Below are positions 1 through 9,163 of a DNA stretch of 64,000 nt, piece by piece. The notes below the pieces were generated by a model, which saw nothing but the letters and a program-made list of their open reading frames with translations, was not told where the DNA came from and did not search any database. The position numbers were made by a program, and so were the translations under genes. Position 1 is the stretch's first letter. Every line of letters starts with the position of its first letter. Origin of the DNA: AP-15 sp963700195 (GTDB taxonomy: Bacteria; Pseudomonadota; Alphaproteobacteria; ATCC43930; CGMCC-115725); contig CAVOWQ010000013.1 of assembly GCA_963700195.1 (NCBI GenBank), forward strand, positions 28,558 through 92,557. The letters run 5' to 3'.

Positions 1-10
1 CGCGGGCTCG

Positions 11-820
11 ATGCCAGTAATCATGCGGCGACGGCGATTCCGCCTCTGGCGCATCGCCGCGCCGCTCGCCGTGGGAGCGGTTCTGCTCGCCTTGTGGGAA
101 ATCATCGTCCGCGCCGAGGGCATACCGCCTTACATTCTGCCGGGGCCGCTGCTGATCGCGCAAACTTTGTGGACCGACGGGCCGAGCCTTATGGGCTCGC
201 TGCTGGTTACCTTGCGCATCACCCTCGCGGCACTGGCGGCGGCGGCCATTCTCGGCGGCGGGATCGCGCTGTTGTTTTCTCTCTCGCGCATTCTCGCGCT
301 CAGCCTTTTTCCTTATGCGGTGATCCTGCAGGTGACGCCGATCGTCGCGATCGCGCCGCTGATCATCATCTGGGTTCGCGAGCCGTTTCTCGCCCTTCTC
401 GTCTGCGCCTGGATCGTCGCGTTCTTCCCGGTCGTCGCGAACACGACGGTCGGGCTCAACAGCGCCGACCGCAATCTGCTGGCGCTCTTCCGGCTCTACG
501 GCGCCTCGACCGGCAAGACCTTGCGCTACCTGAAATTGCCGACGGCGCTGCCCTATTTCCTCGCCGGCCTCAGGATCAGCGGCGGGCTCGCGCTGATCGG
601 CGCGGTCGTCGCCGAATTCGTCGCCGGCACCGGAGGCACCGAGACCGGCCTCGCCTTCCGCATCCTCGAAGCGGGCTACCGGCTCGCGATCCCGCGCCTG
701 TTCGCCGCGCTGTTCCTGCTGTCGGTCACCGGCATCGTCATCTATCTCGTCCTCGACGCGCTGTCGCGTCTGCTGCTGCGTCACTGGCACGAGAGCGCGC
801 TGGAGGAAGAGGAGGAGTGA
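11..820 (+). CDS. ABC transporter permease (SsuC/TauC type)
   Basis: Inner-membrane permease of the binding-protein-dependent type that imports sulfonates, nitrate, taurine or pyrimidine precursors. The 269-residue protein has an arginine-rich N-terminus, then a first membrane helix (about residues 15-35) and a run of further helices. The EAA-like cytoplasmic loop reads LFRLYGAS...KLPTALPYFLAGLRI at about residues 160-190. This length and order are usual for the family. The ATPase and binding protein are not downstream, so they would have to lie upstream of the window. The substrate cannot be read from the permease alone. The C-terminus ends in a run of acidic residues, which is odd but harmless. 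Confidence 0.9.
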   Translation: MPVIMRRRRFRLWRIAAPLAVGAVLLALWEIIVRAEGIPPYILPGPLLIAQTLWTDGPSLMGSLLVTLRITLAALAAAAILGGGIALLFSLSRILALSLFPYAVILQVTPIVAIAPLIIIWVREPFLALLVCAWIVAFFPVVANTTVGLNSADRNLLALFRLYGASTGKTLRYLKLPTALPYFLAGLRISGGLALIGAVVAEFVAGTGGTETGLAFRILEAGYRLAIPRLFAALFLLSVTGIVIYLVLDALSRLLLRHWHESALEEEEE

Positions 821-824
821 GGCC

Positions 825-1580
825 TCAGCCGCGTCCGACAAACGGCATCTTTGTCGCCATCACCGTCAGGAATTGGACATTGGCTTCCGGCGTGACGGTC
901 GCCATCAACACGACGGCACGCGCGACGTTCGCTACATCCATTGTCGGTTCTTCGATGACTGTGCCGTTGGCCTGCGGCACGCCGCGCTGCATGCGCTGGG
1001 TCATCTCGGTCAATGCGTTGCCGACATCGATCTGCCCGCAGGAAATGTCGTATTTCCGCCCGTCGAGAGAGGTCGATTTAGTGAGGCCGGTTATCGCGTG
1101 CTTCGCCGAGGTGTAGGCGGCCGAATTGGGCCTCGGCGCATGCGCCGAGATCGACCCGTTGTTGATGATCCGCCCGCCCATCGGGTGCTGGTCCTTCATG
1201 ATCCGGAAGGCCTCCTGGGTGCACAGAAACGAGCCGGTGAGGATCGTGTCGATGACGGCCTTCCACCGCTCGAACGCCAGTTCTTCGATCGGCGCCGCCG
1301 CCCCGAAACCGGCATTGTTGAACAGCACGTCGAGCCGGCCGAAGCGCTCCTTGGTTTTGGCGAACAGGGTCTTGATCGAGGCGGGATCGGTGACATCCGT
1401 CGGCACGGCCAATACCTGACCGCCGGAACCCTCGATCTCGCGCGCGACCTCTTCCAGCCGGTCTGGCCGCCGGCCGGCGATGACCGCGGCAAAACCTTCC
1501 TTGGCGAGGGCGATCGCGGCGGCCTTGCCGATCCCGCTTCCTCCGCCGGTGACGAGGGCGACCTTTCCGTTCGAGCTCAT
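825..1580 (-). CDS. SDR family NAD(P)-dependent oxidoreductase
   Basis: Classical short-chain dehydrogenase of about 251 residues. The nucleotide-binding motif TGGGSGIG sits near residue 10, NNAG in the middle, and the catalytic YTSAK (Tyr-x3-Lys) follows a Ser-bearing strand. The start at 1580 is chosen because AGAAGGAGA lies at the right distance upstream of this ATG and the SDR fold begins directly after it; an in-frame extension to 1637 looks non-coding. It converges on the permease with a 4-base gap. The substrate is unknown. Confidence 0.9.
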   Translation of the reverse strand: MSSNGKVALVTGGGSGIGKAAAIALAKEGFAAVIAGRRPDRLEEVAREIEGSGGQVLAVPTDVTDPASIKTLFAKTKERFGRLDVLFNNAGFGAAAPIEELAFERWKAVIDTILTGSFLCTQEAFRIMKDQHPMGGRIINNGSISAHAPRPNSAAYTSAKHAITGLTKSTSLDGRKYDISCGQIDVGNALTEMTQRMQRGVPQANGTVIEEPTMDVANVARAVVLMATVTPEANVQFLTVMATKMPFVGRG

Positions 1581-1659
1581 GCCAATGTCTCCTTCTGTGG
1601 GAAAGCGGGAACGATAGCAGTTTGGCCGCCGCCGCACGGACGAAATTGCAGCAGCGGAA

Positions 1660-2473
1660 TCAGGGGACGATTCCGCGCACTGCCCACGCCGTCGCGGTCA
1701 GCGAGCGTTGACCGTCGGGCGCGCCGGAGAGAAAGGCGGCGCGGACGCGCTCCTCGATCTGCCGTCGCCGTTCGTCCGGCAGGCCCTCGACGTAGGCGCC
1801 GACCGGGCCCTGACCGCCGAGCAGCGGTTCCCAGTAATCGTCGAAACCGGCGTATTCCATGCGGATCGTGATCGAGCCGCGCTCGACTGCGGTGAGCCCG
1901 GAATCACACCACAGCACCGGCAACCCATCGGGCAGGGCGAGTGGACCCGAGAACAGCCGATCCCGCGCCGCCCCAGCGCCCGGGTCGAGCCCGGCCGCGG
2001 TGTCCCAGAAGAGCCGCTGAAAGACGAGCCCGCCGCGAAAATCCCATACCGCCGCGGCGACGACGCCGCCCGGCTGCACCACCCGCCGCATTTCGCGCAC
2101 GGCCTGCTCGGCATTTGGGACAAAATTCAGCGAAAGCTGTGCCAGAGCCGCCGCAAAACTGCCGTCGGCGTAGGGCAGGGCGCAGGCATCGCCGACCGCA
2201 AAACCGATGCCGGCGCTGCCCCGGGCGCGACCGCGCGAAGGCGACGTACGGTGCGGCGATATCAATGGCGGCTACCCGATCCGACGCTCTGCGTTGGGCC
2301 AAAGCGCGGGCAAGGCTCCCGGTGCCGCACCCGACATCGATCACCCGCCCATGATCGGCCGACCGCGCGAATTCCGCAAAAGGCGCGGCGAGCAGCCGCG
2401 ACCACCGCCCGAGAAACCGCTCGTAGGCGGCTCCGTCGCTCGCGCGGTATGTTGAAGAGGGTGGGCCGGTCAT
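1660..2473 (-). CDS. class I SAM-dependent methyltransferase (frameshifted)
   Basis: The N-terminal part carries the SAM-binding motif I (VIDVGCGTGSLA) and the acidic motif (AAIDIAAPY). The C-terminal part, in another frame, carries the Methyltransf_11-type segment FAVGDACALPYADGSF and the strand MRRVVQPGGVV. The two join exactly if one base is removed from the CCCC run at 2219-2222, giving about 270 residues, normal for the family. I read it as one gene with a one-base insertion. The start at 2473 follows from where homology begins; upstream is the inverted repeat shared with the divergent phosphonoacetate hydrolase. The substrate is unknown. Confidence 0.8.
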
Positions 2474-2479
2474 CGCGTG

Positions 2480-2589
2480 CCCCTCACCCCAACCCTCTCC
2501 CCGCAAGCGGGGCGAGGGAGTAGGCTGATGAATTCCCTCGCCCCGCTTGCGGGGAGAGGGAGGGGCCCGCGCAGCGGGAGGGTGAGGGG
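2480..2589. repeat. large inverted repeat in a divergent intergenic region
   Basis: Two perfect complementary arms of 27 bases (2493-2519 and 2534-2560, core CCCCGCAAGCGGGG) are flanked by outer complementary blocks CCCCTCACC (2480-2488) and GGTGAGGGG (2581-2589). Related but shorter hairpins occur near 15955 and 49932. It lies between the starts of the methyltransferase and the phosphonoacetate hydrolase, so it sits in both leaders. It resembles REP-type intergenic palindromes of proteobacteria; a regulatory role is not shown. Confidence 0.85.
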
Positions 2590-2601
2590 CGCAATCTGGC
2601 G

Positions 2602-3814
2602 ATGTCAGAGACAATCGAGCTGAACGGGAGGCGATACCGGGAGCCGCAGCGGCCGACGGTGGTCATCTGTGTCGACGGGTGCGACCCCGAATATCTCGAA
2701 CGCGGCATTCCGGACGGCATATTTCCGACCATAGGCTCTTTCCGCCGGGAGGGTTATTTCGGAGCCGCGGATGCCGTGGTGCCGACCTTCACCAACCCGA
2801 ACAATGTCTCGATCGTGACCGGGGCGCCGCCTTCGGTGCACGGCATCGCCGGCAATTATTACCTCGATCGCGAGAGCGGGCGCGAGATCATGATGACCGA
2901 CGAGAGCCTGATGCGCAGCGAGACGATCCTCGCGCTGATGGCGCGGGCCGGAGTCAGGACGGCGGCGGTCACCGCCAAAGACAAATTGCGCAAGCTGCTC
3001 GGGCGCAACCTCGACGGCATCTGCTTTTCATCCGAATATGCCGACGGCGAGGTCGAGGCGCTCGTCGGCCGCGCCCGGCCCGATATGTATTCGGCCGACC
3101 TGTCGCTTTTCGTGCTCGACGCCGGGGTGGCGCTCCTCGAGCGCGGCATGGCCCGGCTGCTCTATCTGTCGCTTTCGGACTATGTGCAGCACGCGCACGC
3201 GCCGGGGACGCCGGAAGCGGATGCGTTCAACCGGGCGATCGATGATCGCGTACGGCGTTTTGTCGAATTGGGCGCCGTCGTCGGTCTCGTCGCCGACCAT
3301 GGCATGAACGACAAGGCGCTGCCCGAATGGCGAGCCCAATGTGATTTTCCTCGAAGACGAGCTCGACCGCCGTTTCGGCGCCGGAGCAGTACGCGTGATC
3401 TGTCCGATTACCGACCCGTTCGTGCGCCATCACGGCGCTCTCGGATCGTTTGTCCGCGTCTACGCCCGAGGCGCGGCGGATGTCCCCACGCTGATGGCTG
3501 CGAGCGCGGCATTGCCAGGGGTTGCTCTGGTGCTCGACGCGGCAAATGCCGCGCAGCGGTTCGAATTGCCGCTCGACCGGGAGGGCGATTTCATCGTGCT
3601 CGGCGACGCCAATACCGCGATCGGCGCCTCGCACGCGGAGCACGACCTTTCGGGGCTCGCCGGCCATCGTTTGCGCTCGCATGGCGGTCTCGGTGAGCAG
3701 CTCGTGCCGTTCGTCCTGTCGCGGCCGCTGACCGCCGAATACCGTCGCGCCGCCGAGACCCGCCGGTTGCGCAATTACGACATCTTCGATTTCGTGCTGA
3801 ACGGCGTCGAATGA
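2602..3814 (+). CDS. phnA: phosphonoacetate hydrolase-like alkaline phosphatase superfamily enzyme (frameshifted)
   Basis: Would cleave the C-P bond of phosphonoacetate to acetate and phosphate. Motifs fit the family: metal-binding Asp in VICVDGCDPE (Asp25), the likely nucleophile Thr64 in PTFTNPNN, then SDYVQHAHAPGTPEAD, and the metal ligands DHGMN. The reading frame breaks at GAATGG (3326-3327). Removing one A gives ALPDGEPNVIFLEDEL, which continues straight into the C-terminal half with the final His-containing segment. The joined product of about 403 residues has the usual length. The gene is probably intact apart from a one-base error. No phosphonate transporter genes are recognisable beside it. 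Confidence 0.8.
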
Positions 3815-3815
3815 T

Positions 3816-4433
3816 TTACATCGGTGGTTTTACGCCATCCTTTTCGGCGGTCACCCCGGAGGCCGTCAGGCTGCCATCGGCCCCTTTCTGGGCAATGACG
3901 AACACCGCCGCCCCAGGTTTCAGCAGGCTGGGATCGCCCGGCACATAGCCGACAATCGGAGTGCCGGGGGGAATGTTTACCTCGGCTTCGCCGTCCTTGT
4001 AGGTGACCTTGATCACTTGGCCCTGCGGCGCGCTCGTGATCTGCGCCGCAGTTGCATTGGTCATCAGGCTGTCGGGGACGAGATCCCAAGGAAATTGACC
4101 TTCCCTGGCAACGCCGCGCAGGCTTTCTGGAAGGATGTGCACCTCGATCGCCCGGAGCTTCCCGTCGGGGCCCTTGACCGAGGTCGAGGCGACGAAGTCG
4201 CCGGGCTTGATGTCGGCGACGGTTTTGGCGACCACCGCGCGCACGGTAAAATTCGGCGCGAGCGCGATCGACAGCGACTGACCGTCGCGTGACTTGACCG
4301 TCAGTGCCTGGCCGTCGAGCTTCTCGACCGTGCCGCGGATGCGCGTCGGCGGGCTCGCCGGCGGGTTCTGGGCAAGAGCCGGCAGCGCCAGCACCGCGAC
4401 AAAGACGGCGGCGAAAAATGATTTCCAGCGCAT
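3816..4433 (-). CDS. exported DUF5666-like hypothetical protein
   Basis: A 205-residue protein with a clear signal peptide (MRWKSFF, hydrophobic core, ALAQ cleavage site). It then has two repeated beta-rich units with the pattern RGTVEKLDGQALTVKSRDG and IKPGDFVASTSV, typical of DUF5666-like OB-fold proteins of the periplasm. No catalytic residues are evident and the function is unknown. The start at 4433 is set by the signal peptide; a purine-rich GGAGGG lies upstream. Its stop is one base from the end of the convergent phosphonoacetate hydrolase gene. Confidence 0.75.
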   Translation of the reverse strand: MRWKSFFAAVFVAVLALPALAQNPPASPPTRIRGTVEKLDGQALTVKSRDGQSLSIALAPNFTVRAVVAKTVADIKPGDFVASTSVKGPDGKLRAIEVHILPESLRGVAREGQFPWDLVPDSLMTNATAAQITSAPQGQVIKVTYKDGEAEVNIPPGTPIVGYVPGDPSLLKPGAAVFVIAQKGADGSLTASGVTAEKDGVKPPM

Positions 4434-4542
4434 GACCGACCCCTCCCTGCGATTTTGATTGATGACCGCGCCGCAACATGCCGTCAGATCGCGTCGCCCG
4501 CATCTCACATTTCGGTGACCGCCGTATCACCAGGATCGCGGG

Positions 4543-5061
4543 TCACTGCACGATTTCGTCGGGGTAGACGCCCCAGAGGTCGCCGCGCTGGACCCAGCCG
4601 GCATGATCGGCGGCGTCGATGCGGCACCAGTCGGCGCGGCATTCGAGCAGCTTTGCGATGACGCCGGGCTGCGCGCGAGCCACCGCCGGGGACGCCGGAT
4701 CGGGCTGGCGATGCAAGGTGCGGATGCCACCCTTGACGACGACAGCGCGCTTCCCGGTCAGCATCCTCTCGTGCACCCAGCCCTCGGTGCCTTGCCAGTC
4801 GCGGATCATCCGCCAGTTCTCGAATTCCTTGACGATCTCGACCGGCATCTCCTTGCGGGTCAACACCCATTCGATCGGGTAATTCTCGCCCGGCCCGACC
4901 CGCAAATTCACTTGGTCCGAGCGCAGGCTGACAAAGCGGGGCAGCTTTTGCCCCACCTCGCTCTCTGCCGCTGCAACGGGCGGCGCCGCGACGACGAATG
5001 CCGCCGCCAGCACCCCGAGCAGCCGCGCCACGAACCGAAGCCGCGTCTGGCGTCTGGACAT
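4543..5061 (-). CDS. exported SH3-domain protein
   Basis: A 172-residue protein with an N-terminal signal sequence (RFVARLLGVLAAAFVVAA, cut after PPVAAA). It carries two bacterial SH3 units: one around VNLRVGPGENYPIEWVL with the WMIRDW-type and GWVHERML strands, and one around VKGGIRTLHRQPDPASPAVA ending in AGWVQRGDLWGVY. This matches the alphaproteobacterial SH3 (DUF1058/SH3_4) proteins of the periplasm, thought to bind cell-wall material. The start at 5061 is preferred to 5133 because it places the signal peptide correctly. It is divergent from the dehydrogenase at 5115. Confidence 0.85.
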   Translation of the reverse strand: MSRRQTRLRFVARLLGVLAAAFVVAAPPVAAAESEVGQKLPRFVSLRSDQVNLRVGPGENYPIEWVLTRKEMPVEIVKEFENWRMIRDWQGTEGWVHERMLTGKRAVVVKGGIRTLHRQPDPASPAVARAQPGVIAKLLECRADWCRIDAADHAGWVQRGDLWGVYPDEIVQ

Positions 5062-5114
5062 CCCGCCCTTGCTGTTGCTAATGGCGGACCCCGCCCTCTG
5101 CGGAACCTGTCGCC

Positions 5115-6101
5115 ATGCGCTCGAAACGGCCATTCGTCATCGTCACCCGCAAGCTCCCGGACCCGATCGAGACCCGGATGATGGAGCTGTTCGCCTGCCG
5201 GCTCAACCTGGACGACACACCCCTTTCAAAGCCTGAGCTGATCGCGGCCGCGGAAAGGGCCGATGTCCTGGTGCCGACCGTCACCGACCGAATCGACGCC
5301 GAGGTATTGGCAGCGGCTGGTCCCGCCCTCAAACTGATTGCCTCGTTCGGGACCGGCGTCGACCATGTCGACCTCGCCGCGGCCCAACGGCGCGCCATCA
5401 TCGTGACCAATACGCCCGGCGTCCTGACCGAGGACACGGCGGATATGACAATGGCGCTGATCCTCGCAGTGTCACGCCGGCTCGCCGAAGGCGAAAGGCT
5501 GATCCGCAGCGGCGGCTGGACCGGCTGGGGCCCCACGTCGATGCTCGGCCACCGGATCTGGGGCAAGCGGCTCGGCATTGTCGGCATGGGCCGGATCGGC
5601 ATGGCGCTCGCGCGCCGCGCGAAGGGGTTCGGCCTTTCGGTTCATTACCACAACCGTCGGCCGGTCCCGGAGGAAGTCGAGAACCAGCTCGAGGCGACGC
5701 ATTGGGAGAGCCTCGACCAGATGCTCGCCCATATGGACATCGTTTCGGTCAATTGCCCGCACACGCCGGCCACGTACCACCTGCTCTCGGCGCGCCGGCT
5801 GCGCCTGCTACAGCCGCAGGCGATCCTCGTCAACACGGCGCGCGGCGAGATCGTCGACGAGGAGGAGCTCCTGCGCCTGCTCGAGACCCGCGCGATTGCG
5901 GGCGCCGGTCTCGACGTGTTCGAGCACGAGCCGGCGATCGACCCGCGGCTGCGCGCCCTCGACAATGTCGTGCTATTGCCGCATATGGGCTCGGCGACGA
6001 TCGAAGGGCGGCTCGCCATGGGCGAGAAGGTCATCATCAACATCAAGACCTTCGCCGACGGCCACCGCCCGCCCGACCGCGTCCTCGGCTCGATGCTGTA
6101 G
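5115..6101 (+). CDS. D-2-hydroxyacid dehydrogenase (D-glycerate/glyoxylate reductase type)
   Basis: NAD(P)-dependent reductase of 2-oxoacids, 328 residues. Visible are the substrate-domain motif SFGTGVDHVD, the Rossmann motif GIVGMGRIG (residues 154-162) and the catalytic triad Arg243 (NTARGEI), Glu272 (FEHEP) and His290 (LPHMGSAT). The sequence is closest in style to the D-glycerate dehydrogenase group, which reduces hydroxypyruvate and glyoxylate. The exact substrate is not fixed by sequence. The binding-protein gene follows after 7 bases, so the two may be co-transcribed. Confidence 0.9.
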   Translation: MRSKRPFVIVTRKLPDPIETRMMELFACRLNLDDTPLSKPELIAAAERADVLVPTVTDRIDAEVLAAAGPALKLIASFGTGVDHVDLAAAQRRAIIVTNTPGVLTEDTADMTMALILAVSRRLAEGERLIRSGGWTGWGPTSMLGHRIWGKRLGIVGMGRIGMALARRAKGFGLSVHYHNRRPVPEEVENQLEATHWESLDQMLAHMDIVSVNCPHTPATYHLLSARRLRLLQPQAILVNTARGEIVDEEELLRLLETRAIAGAGLDVFEHEPAIDPRLRALDNVVLLPHMGSATIEGRLAMGEKVIINIKTFADGHRPPDRVLGSML

Positions 6102-6108
6102 AGCAGGC

Positions 6109-7152
6109 ATGAGTGCAGGTCGATACGTATCGGCATTCTTCATGTGGGTTGCCGCGCTGTCGGCAGCAGCGTCGGCTGCCCCGAGCCCGACCCCAATCAC
6201 GCCACAGCTCGTCGATGCCGCGCGGCACGAAGGCAAGGTAGTTTTCTACACGTCGCTCGAGCTGCAGACCGCCAAGAAGATCGGCAAGGCCTTCGAGGCA
6301 GCCTATCCCGACATCGCTGTGCAGGTCGAGCGCAACGGTTGCGAGCGCCTGATCGAGCGTCTCGCCGCGGAACGCGGCAGCAATATCCGCGTTGCCGACG
6401 CGATCGAGTGCTCGGATATGACGGCGCTTTTCCATTGGAAGGGGCAGGGTTGGCTGGCGCCCTTTGTGCCGGCGGAAGTAGCGGGGAAATGGCCGGCCGA
6501 TCAGCGCGATCCTGACGGCTATTTCGCGACCGAGCGGTTTACGCTGTCGCCGATCTCGTACAATACCAATCTCGTCAAGGCCGAGGATGCGCCAAAGAGC
6601 TATCGCGACTTGCTCGACAAGAAATGGACCGGCAAGATCGTCAAGGGCCATCCCGGCTACAGCGGCACGATCGAGACGGTAACCTTTGAACTGAGCCGCG
6701 AGCTCGGCTGGGATTATCTCAAGAAACTCGGTGAGCAGCGCGTGAAGCAGGTGCAAGCGGCAACGGAACCGCCCAAAAGGGTGGCACAGGGTGAGCGCCC
6801 GATCGGAGCGGATGGTGACGAATATTCCGTTCTGCAGATCCGCGACCAGGGCGGCGCGATCGAGCCGGTCTATCCGAGCGAAGGCACACCATCGATCCCG
6901 GGCGGCGCCGGCATCATCGTCGACGCGCCTCACCCCAATGCCGCGCGGCTGTTCATCAGCTGGTTGTTTTCGCGCGAGGGGCAGCAATTACTGGTCGATT
7001 CGGATTGGCTGCGCTCCTTTCACCCGGACGTGAAGCTCAAAGGCGGGATGAAGCCGCTCTCGGAAATCAAGATCCTGGAGGCCGATCCCGCCGCCCAGGA
7101 ACAGGCCGCAGACGAGATCAAAAAGAAATACGCCGAGTGTTTCGGGCTTTGA
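6109..7152 (+). CDS. ABC transporter substrate-binding protein (Fe3+/FutA-AfuA type)
   Basis: A 347-residue periplasmic solute-binding protein. A signal peptide (YVSAFFMWVAALSAAASAA) is followed by GKVVFYTSLELQTAKKIGKAF, the standard opening of the extracellular family 1 / iron-binding group. Further marks are YNTNLV, PKSYRDLLDKKWTGKI and a C-terminal LFISWLFSREGQQLL. The open frame extends upstream over the dehydrogenase gene; the start at 6109 gives the proper signal peptide. No permease or ATPase is adjacent, so the partners are elsewhere. Iron is suggested only by family; some relatives bind phosphonates or organic compounds. Confidence 0.85.
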   Translation: MSAGRYVSAFFMWVAALSAAASAAPSPTPITPQLVDAARHEGKVVFYTSLELQTAKKIGKAFEAAYPDIAVQVERNGCERLIERLAAERGSNIRVADAIECSDMTALFHWKGQGWLAPFVPAEVAGKWPADQRDPDGYFATERFTLSPISYNTNLVKAEDAPKSYRDLLDKKWTGKIVKGHPGYSGTIETVTFELSRELGWDYLKKLGEQRVKQVQAATEPPKRVAQGERPIGADGDEYSVLQIRDQGGAIEPVYPSEGTPSIPGGAGIIVDAPHPNAARLFISWLFSREGQQLLVDSDWLRSFHPDVKLKGGMKPLSEIKILEADPAAQEQAADEIKKKYAECFGL

Positions 7153-7208
7153 GACGAGGCCAATGGCGGAGAAGCGGGACCGCATCCGGTCCCCCTCCGC
7201 CACCGGTA

Positions 7209-7727
7209 TCAATTTCCGGCCACGATCCGGTGCGTAGCCGAAAGTCGTGGCGGCGTGCGCAAGGTCTGGTAGATGACGCAGAACCGCTCGCTCATCTCGA
7301 CGAGACGCTGGACCGTCGCAGCATCGCTGTCGGTGTCCAATTCGAACGTCAATGCGATATCGGTGAGGCCGACCGGCGCCTCGCGGTCCACGCCGAGGGT
7401 GCCGCGCGCGTCCCAGTGGCCCTCCGCGACAACGCGCCCGCCGCGGAGCTTCACCCCCATGGCGGTGGCCACGGCGGTCACGGTCACGCCGGCGCAAGCG
7501 ACCAGTGCCTCGAGCAGCATGTCCGCGGAGCAGGCTAAGCTCCCGTCCCCGCCGGCGGCCGGATGCAGCCCGGCTTCAGTTTCGCCGCCCCAGGAGCGTA
7601 CGCGGCAAGCGACGCTATCGGGGTCGAGTGCCGCCTCAGCGCGCGCCGGTATGCGCGCGGTGTCGGGCTGCTCCCGATACTGCTTCTTCAGCGGCGCCTG
7701 CAGCGCGCGCAGTTGATTCGCGTCCAT
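7209..7727 (-). CDS. OsmC family protein
   Basis: A 172-residue OsmC/Ohr-fold protein, a family that reduces peroxides with a pair of cysteines. One conserved Cys is in the helix LLEALVACAGVTVTAVA and the second in MSERFCVIYQTL, as expected. The start at 7727 (MDANQLRAL) is preferred to the longer frame, which runs into the aminotransferase gene. It is the last gene of a minus-strand run hisI - aminotransferase - osmC with short gaps. The longer N-terminal segment of about 60 residues before the core is a variant seen in some OsmC proteins. Confidence 0.85.
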   Translation of the reverse strand: MDANQLRALQAPLKKQYREQPDTARIPARAEAALDPDSVACRVRSWGGETEAGLHPAAGGDGSLACSADMLLEALVACAGVTVTAVATAMGVKLRGGRVVAEGHWDARGTLGVDREAPVGLTDIALTFELDTDSDAATVQRLVEMSERFCVIYQTLRTPPRLSATHRIVAGN

Positions 7728-7741
7728 CGCATTCCTCGTGA

Positions 7742-9151
7742 TTACTGCGCCAGCTGCCGCAACTCGGGCATTGCGCGTTCCAAACCGCACATGAAGCGCT
7801 CGACCACCTCGTCGATCTCGCTGCGGGTGATGCAGAGCGGCGGCGAGAACGAGGTGATCTCGCCATAAGGCAGGGCGCGCACCGACACACCCTCTTCGAG
7901 CACTTTGCGGGAGATGATGCGGTGGGGTTGGGTCTGCGCGTCGAAAAACCGGCGGGCCTGTCTGTCGGCGACGAATTCGACCGCGACCATCAGGCCGGCG
8001 CCGCGAATATCGCCAACAAAGGGGTTGTCGGCGAGCCGCTCGCGCAATTGGTCACGCAGGTAAGTGCCCATCACTGCCGAATTCTCAACGAGGCCCTCGC
8101 GCTCCATCACGTCGAGGTTGGCCAATCCGACGGCTCCGCCGACCGGGTGCCCGGAATAGGTGAAGCCATGCATCAATGGCCCCATTTCCGGCGAGGCGTC
8201 GCGCAACACCTCCCAGATCTTCTCCGAGATCACCGACGCCGAGAGCGGGAAGTAGGCGCTGGTGATGCCCTTGGCGAGCGTGACGATGTCGGGCTTCAGA
8301 TCGAACAGACCTGTCGCGAACCAGGATCCGGTGCGGCCGAACCCGGTGATCACCTCATCGGCGATGAACAGGATGTCGTGCTCGGCGAGGAGTTCTTGAA
8401 CCCGCTCGAAATAGCCCTTGGGCGGCAGGAAGACGCCGCCGGTGCCCATGATCGGTTCGGCGATAAAGGCGGCGATCGTTTCCGCCCCCTCGCGCGCGAT
8501 CAGCGCCTCGAGGTCGCCTATCATGCGAGCTGTGAACGCCGCCTCGTCTTCGTCCTTCTCGGCGAAACGGTAGAAATGCGGGCAGGAGGTGTGAAAGACC
8601 CCCTCGATCGGCAGATCGAAGGCCTTGTGGAAGGCCGCGATCCCGGTGAGGCTTCCGGCGGCATAGGTCAAGCCGTGATAGCTGCCGAGCCGTGATATCA
8701 CCTTTTTCTTCTGCGGCCGGCCGAGCAGATTGTTGTAATAGCGCACCAGCTTGAAATTGGTGTCGTTGGCGTCCGACCCCGAGGTGCCGAAGAACATCTT
8801 CGAGAGATGCCCGGCACCCGCCTTCTCGCGGAAGAGGCTCAGCACGCGGTCTGCGAGCCGGATGATCGGCTCGTTCGAGTGCGATCCGAAGGTATGGTAA
8901 TAGCCGAGATCGCGCATCGCCTGCGCCGCCGCTTCGCCGAGCTCGGCGCGGCCGAAGCCTATGTTGACGCACCACAATCCGGCGCCGCAATCGATCAGCT
9001 CCCGGCCGTGGCGATCCTTGACCCTGACCCCGGAGCCCTGGGCAATGATCGTCGGGCCGTGTTTGAGGTGATCGGCGATCGAGGTCGCCGGGTGGATCAA
9101 GCTCTGCCGGTCCATTTCCTCCAGCGAATAATTCTGCGCAACGTTCGACAT
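7742..9151 (-). CDS. class III aminotransferase (omega-amino acid type)
   Basis: PLP-dependent fold-type I transaminase of 469 residues. The PLP-binding lysine is Lys294 in LAKGITSAY and the ring-nitrogen Asp is Asp265 in IADEVITGFGRTG. GTSGSDAND binds the phosphate and YHGLTYAAGS is the usual aromatic motif. This sequence type covers beta-alanine, putrescine, taurine and other omega-amino donors with pyruvate as acceptor; the donor cannot be told. It follows hisI after 12 bases and precedes osmC by 14, so an operon is likely. Confidence 0.9.
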   Translation of the reverse strand: MSNVAQNYSLEEMDRQSLIHPATSIADHLKHGPTIIAQGSGVRVKDRHGRELIDCGAGLWCVNIGFGRAELGEAAAQAMRDLGYYHTFGSHSNEPIIRLADRVLSLFREKAGAGHLSKMFFGTSGSDANDTNFKLVRYYNNLLGRPQKKKVISRLGSYHGLTYAAGSLTGIAAFHKAFDLPIEGVFHTSCPHFYRFAEKDEDEAAFTARMIGDLEALIAREGAETIAAFIAEPIMGTGGVFLPPKGYFERVQELLAEHDILFIADEVITGFGRTGSWFATGLFDLKPDIVTLAKGITSAYFPLSASVISEKIWEVLRDASPEMGPLMHGFTYSGHPVGGAVGLANLDVMEREGLVENSAVMGTYLRDQLRERLADNPFVGDIRGAGLMVAVEFVADRQARRFFDAQTQPHRIISRKVLEEGVSVRALPYGEITSFSPPLCITRSEIDEVVERFMCGLERAMPELRQLAQ

Positions 9152-9163
9152 AATTCTCTCCTA

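Noticed and set aside
4455..4870. Frames between the DUF5666-like and SH3 genes
   Set aside because: Shadows of the SH3 gene; the gap itself is only about 110 bases and shows nothing.
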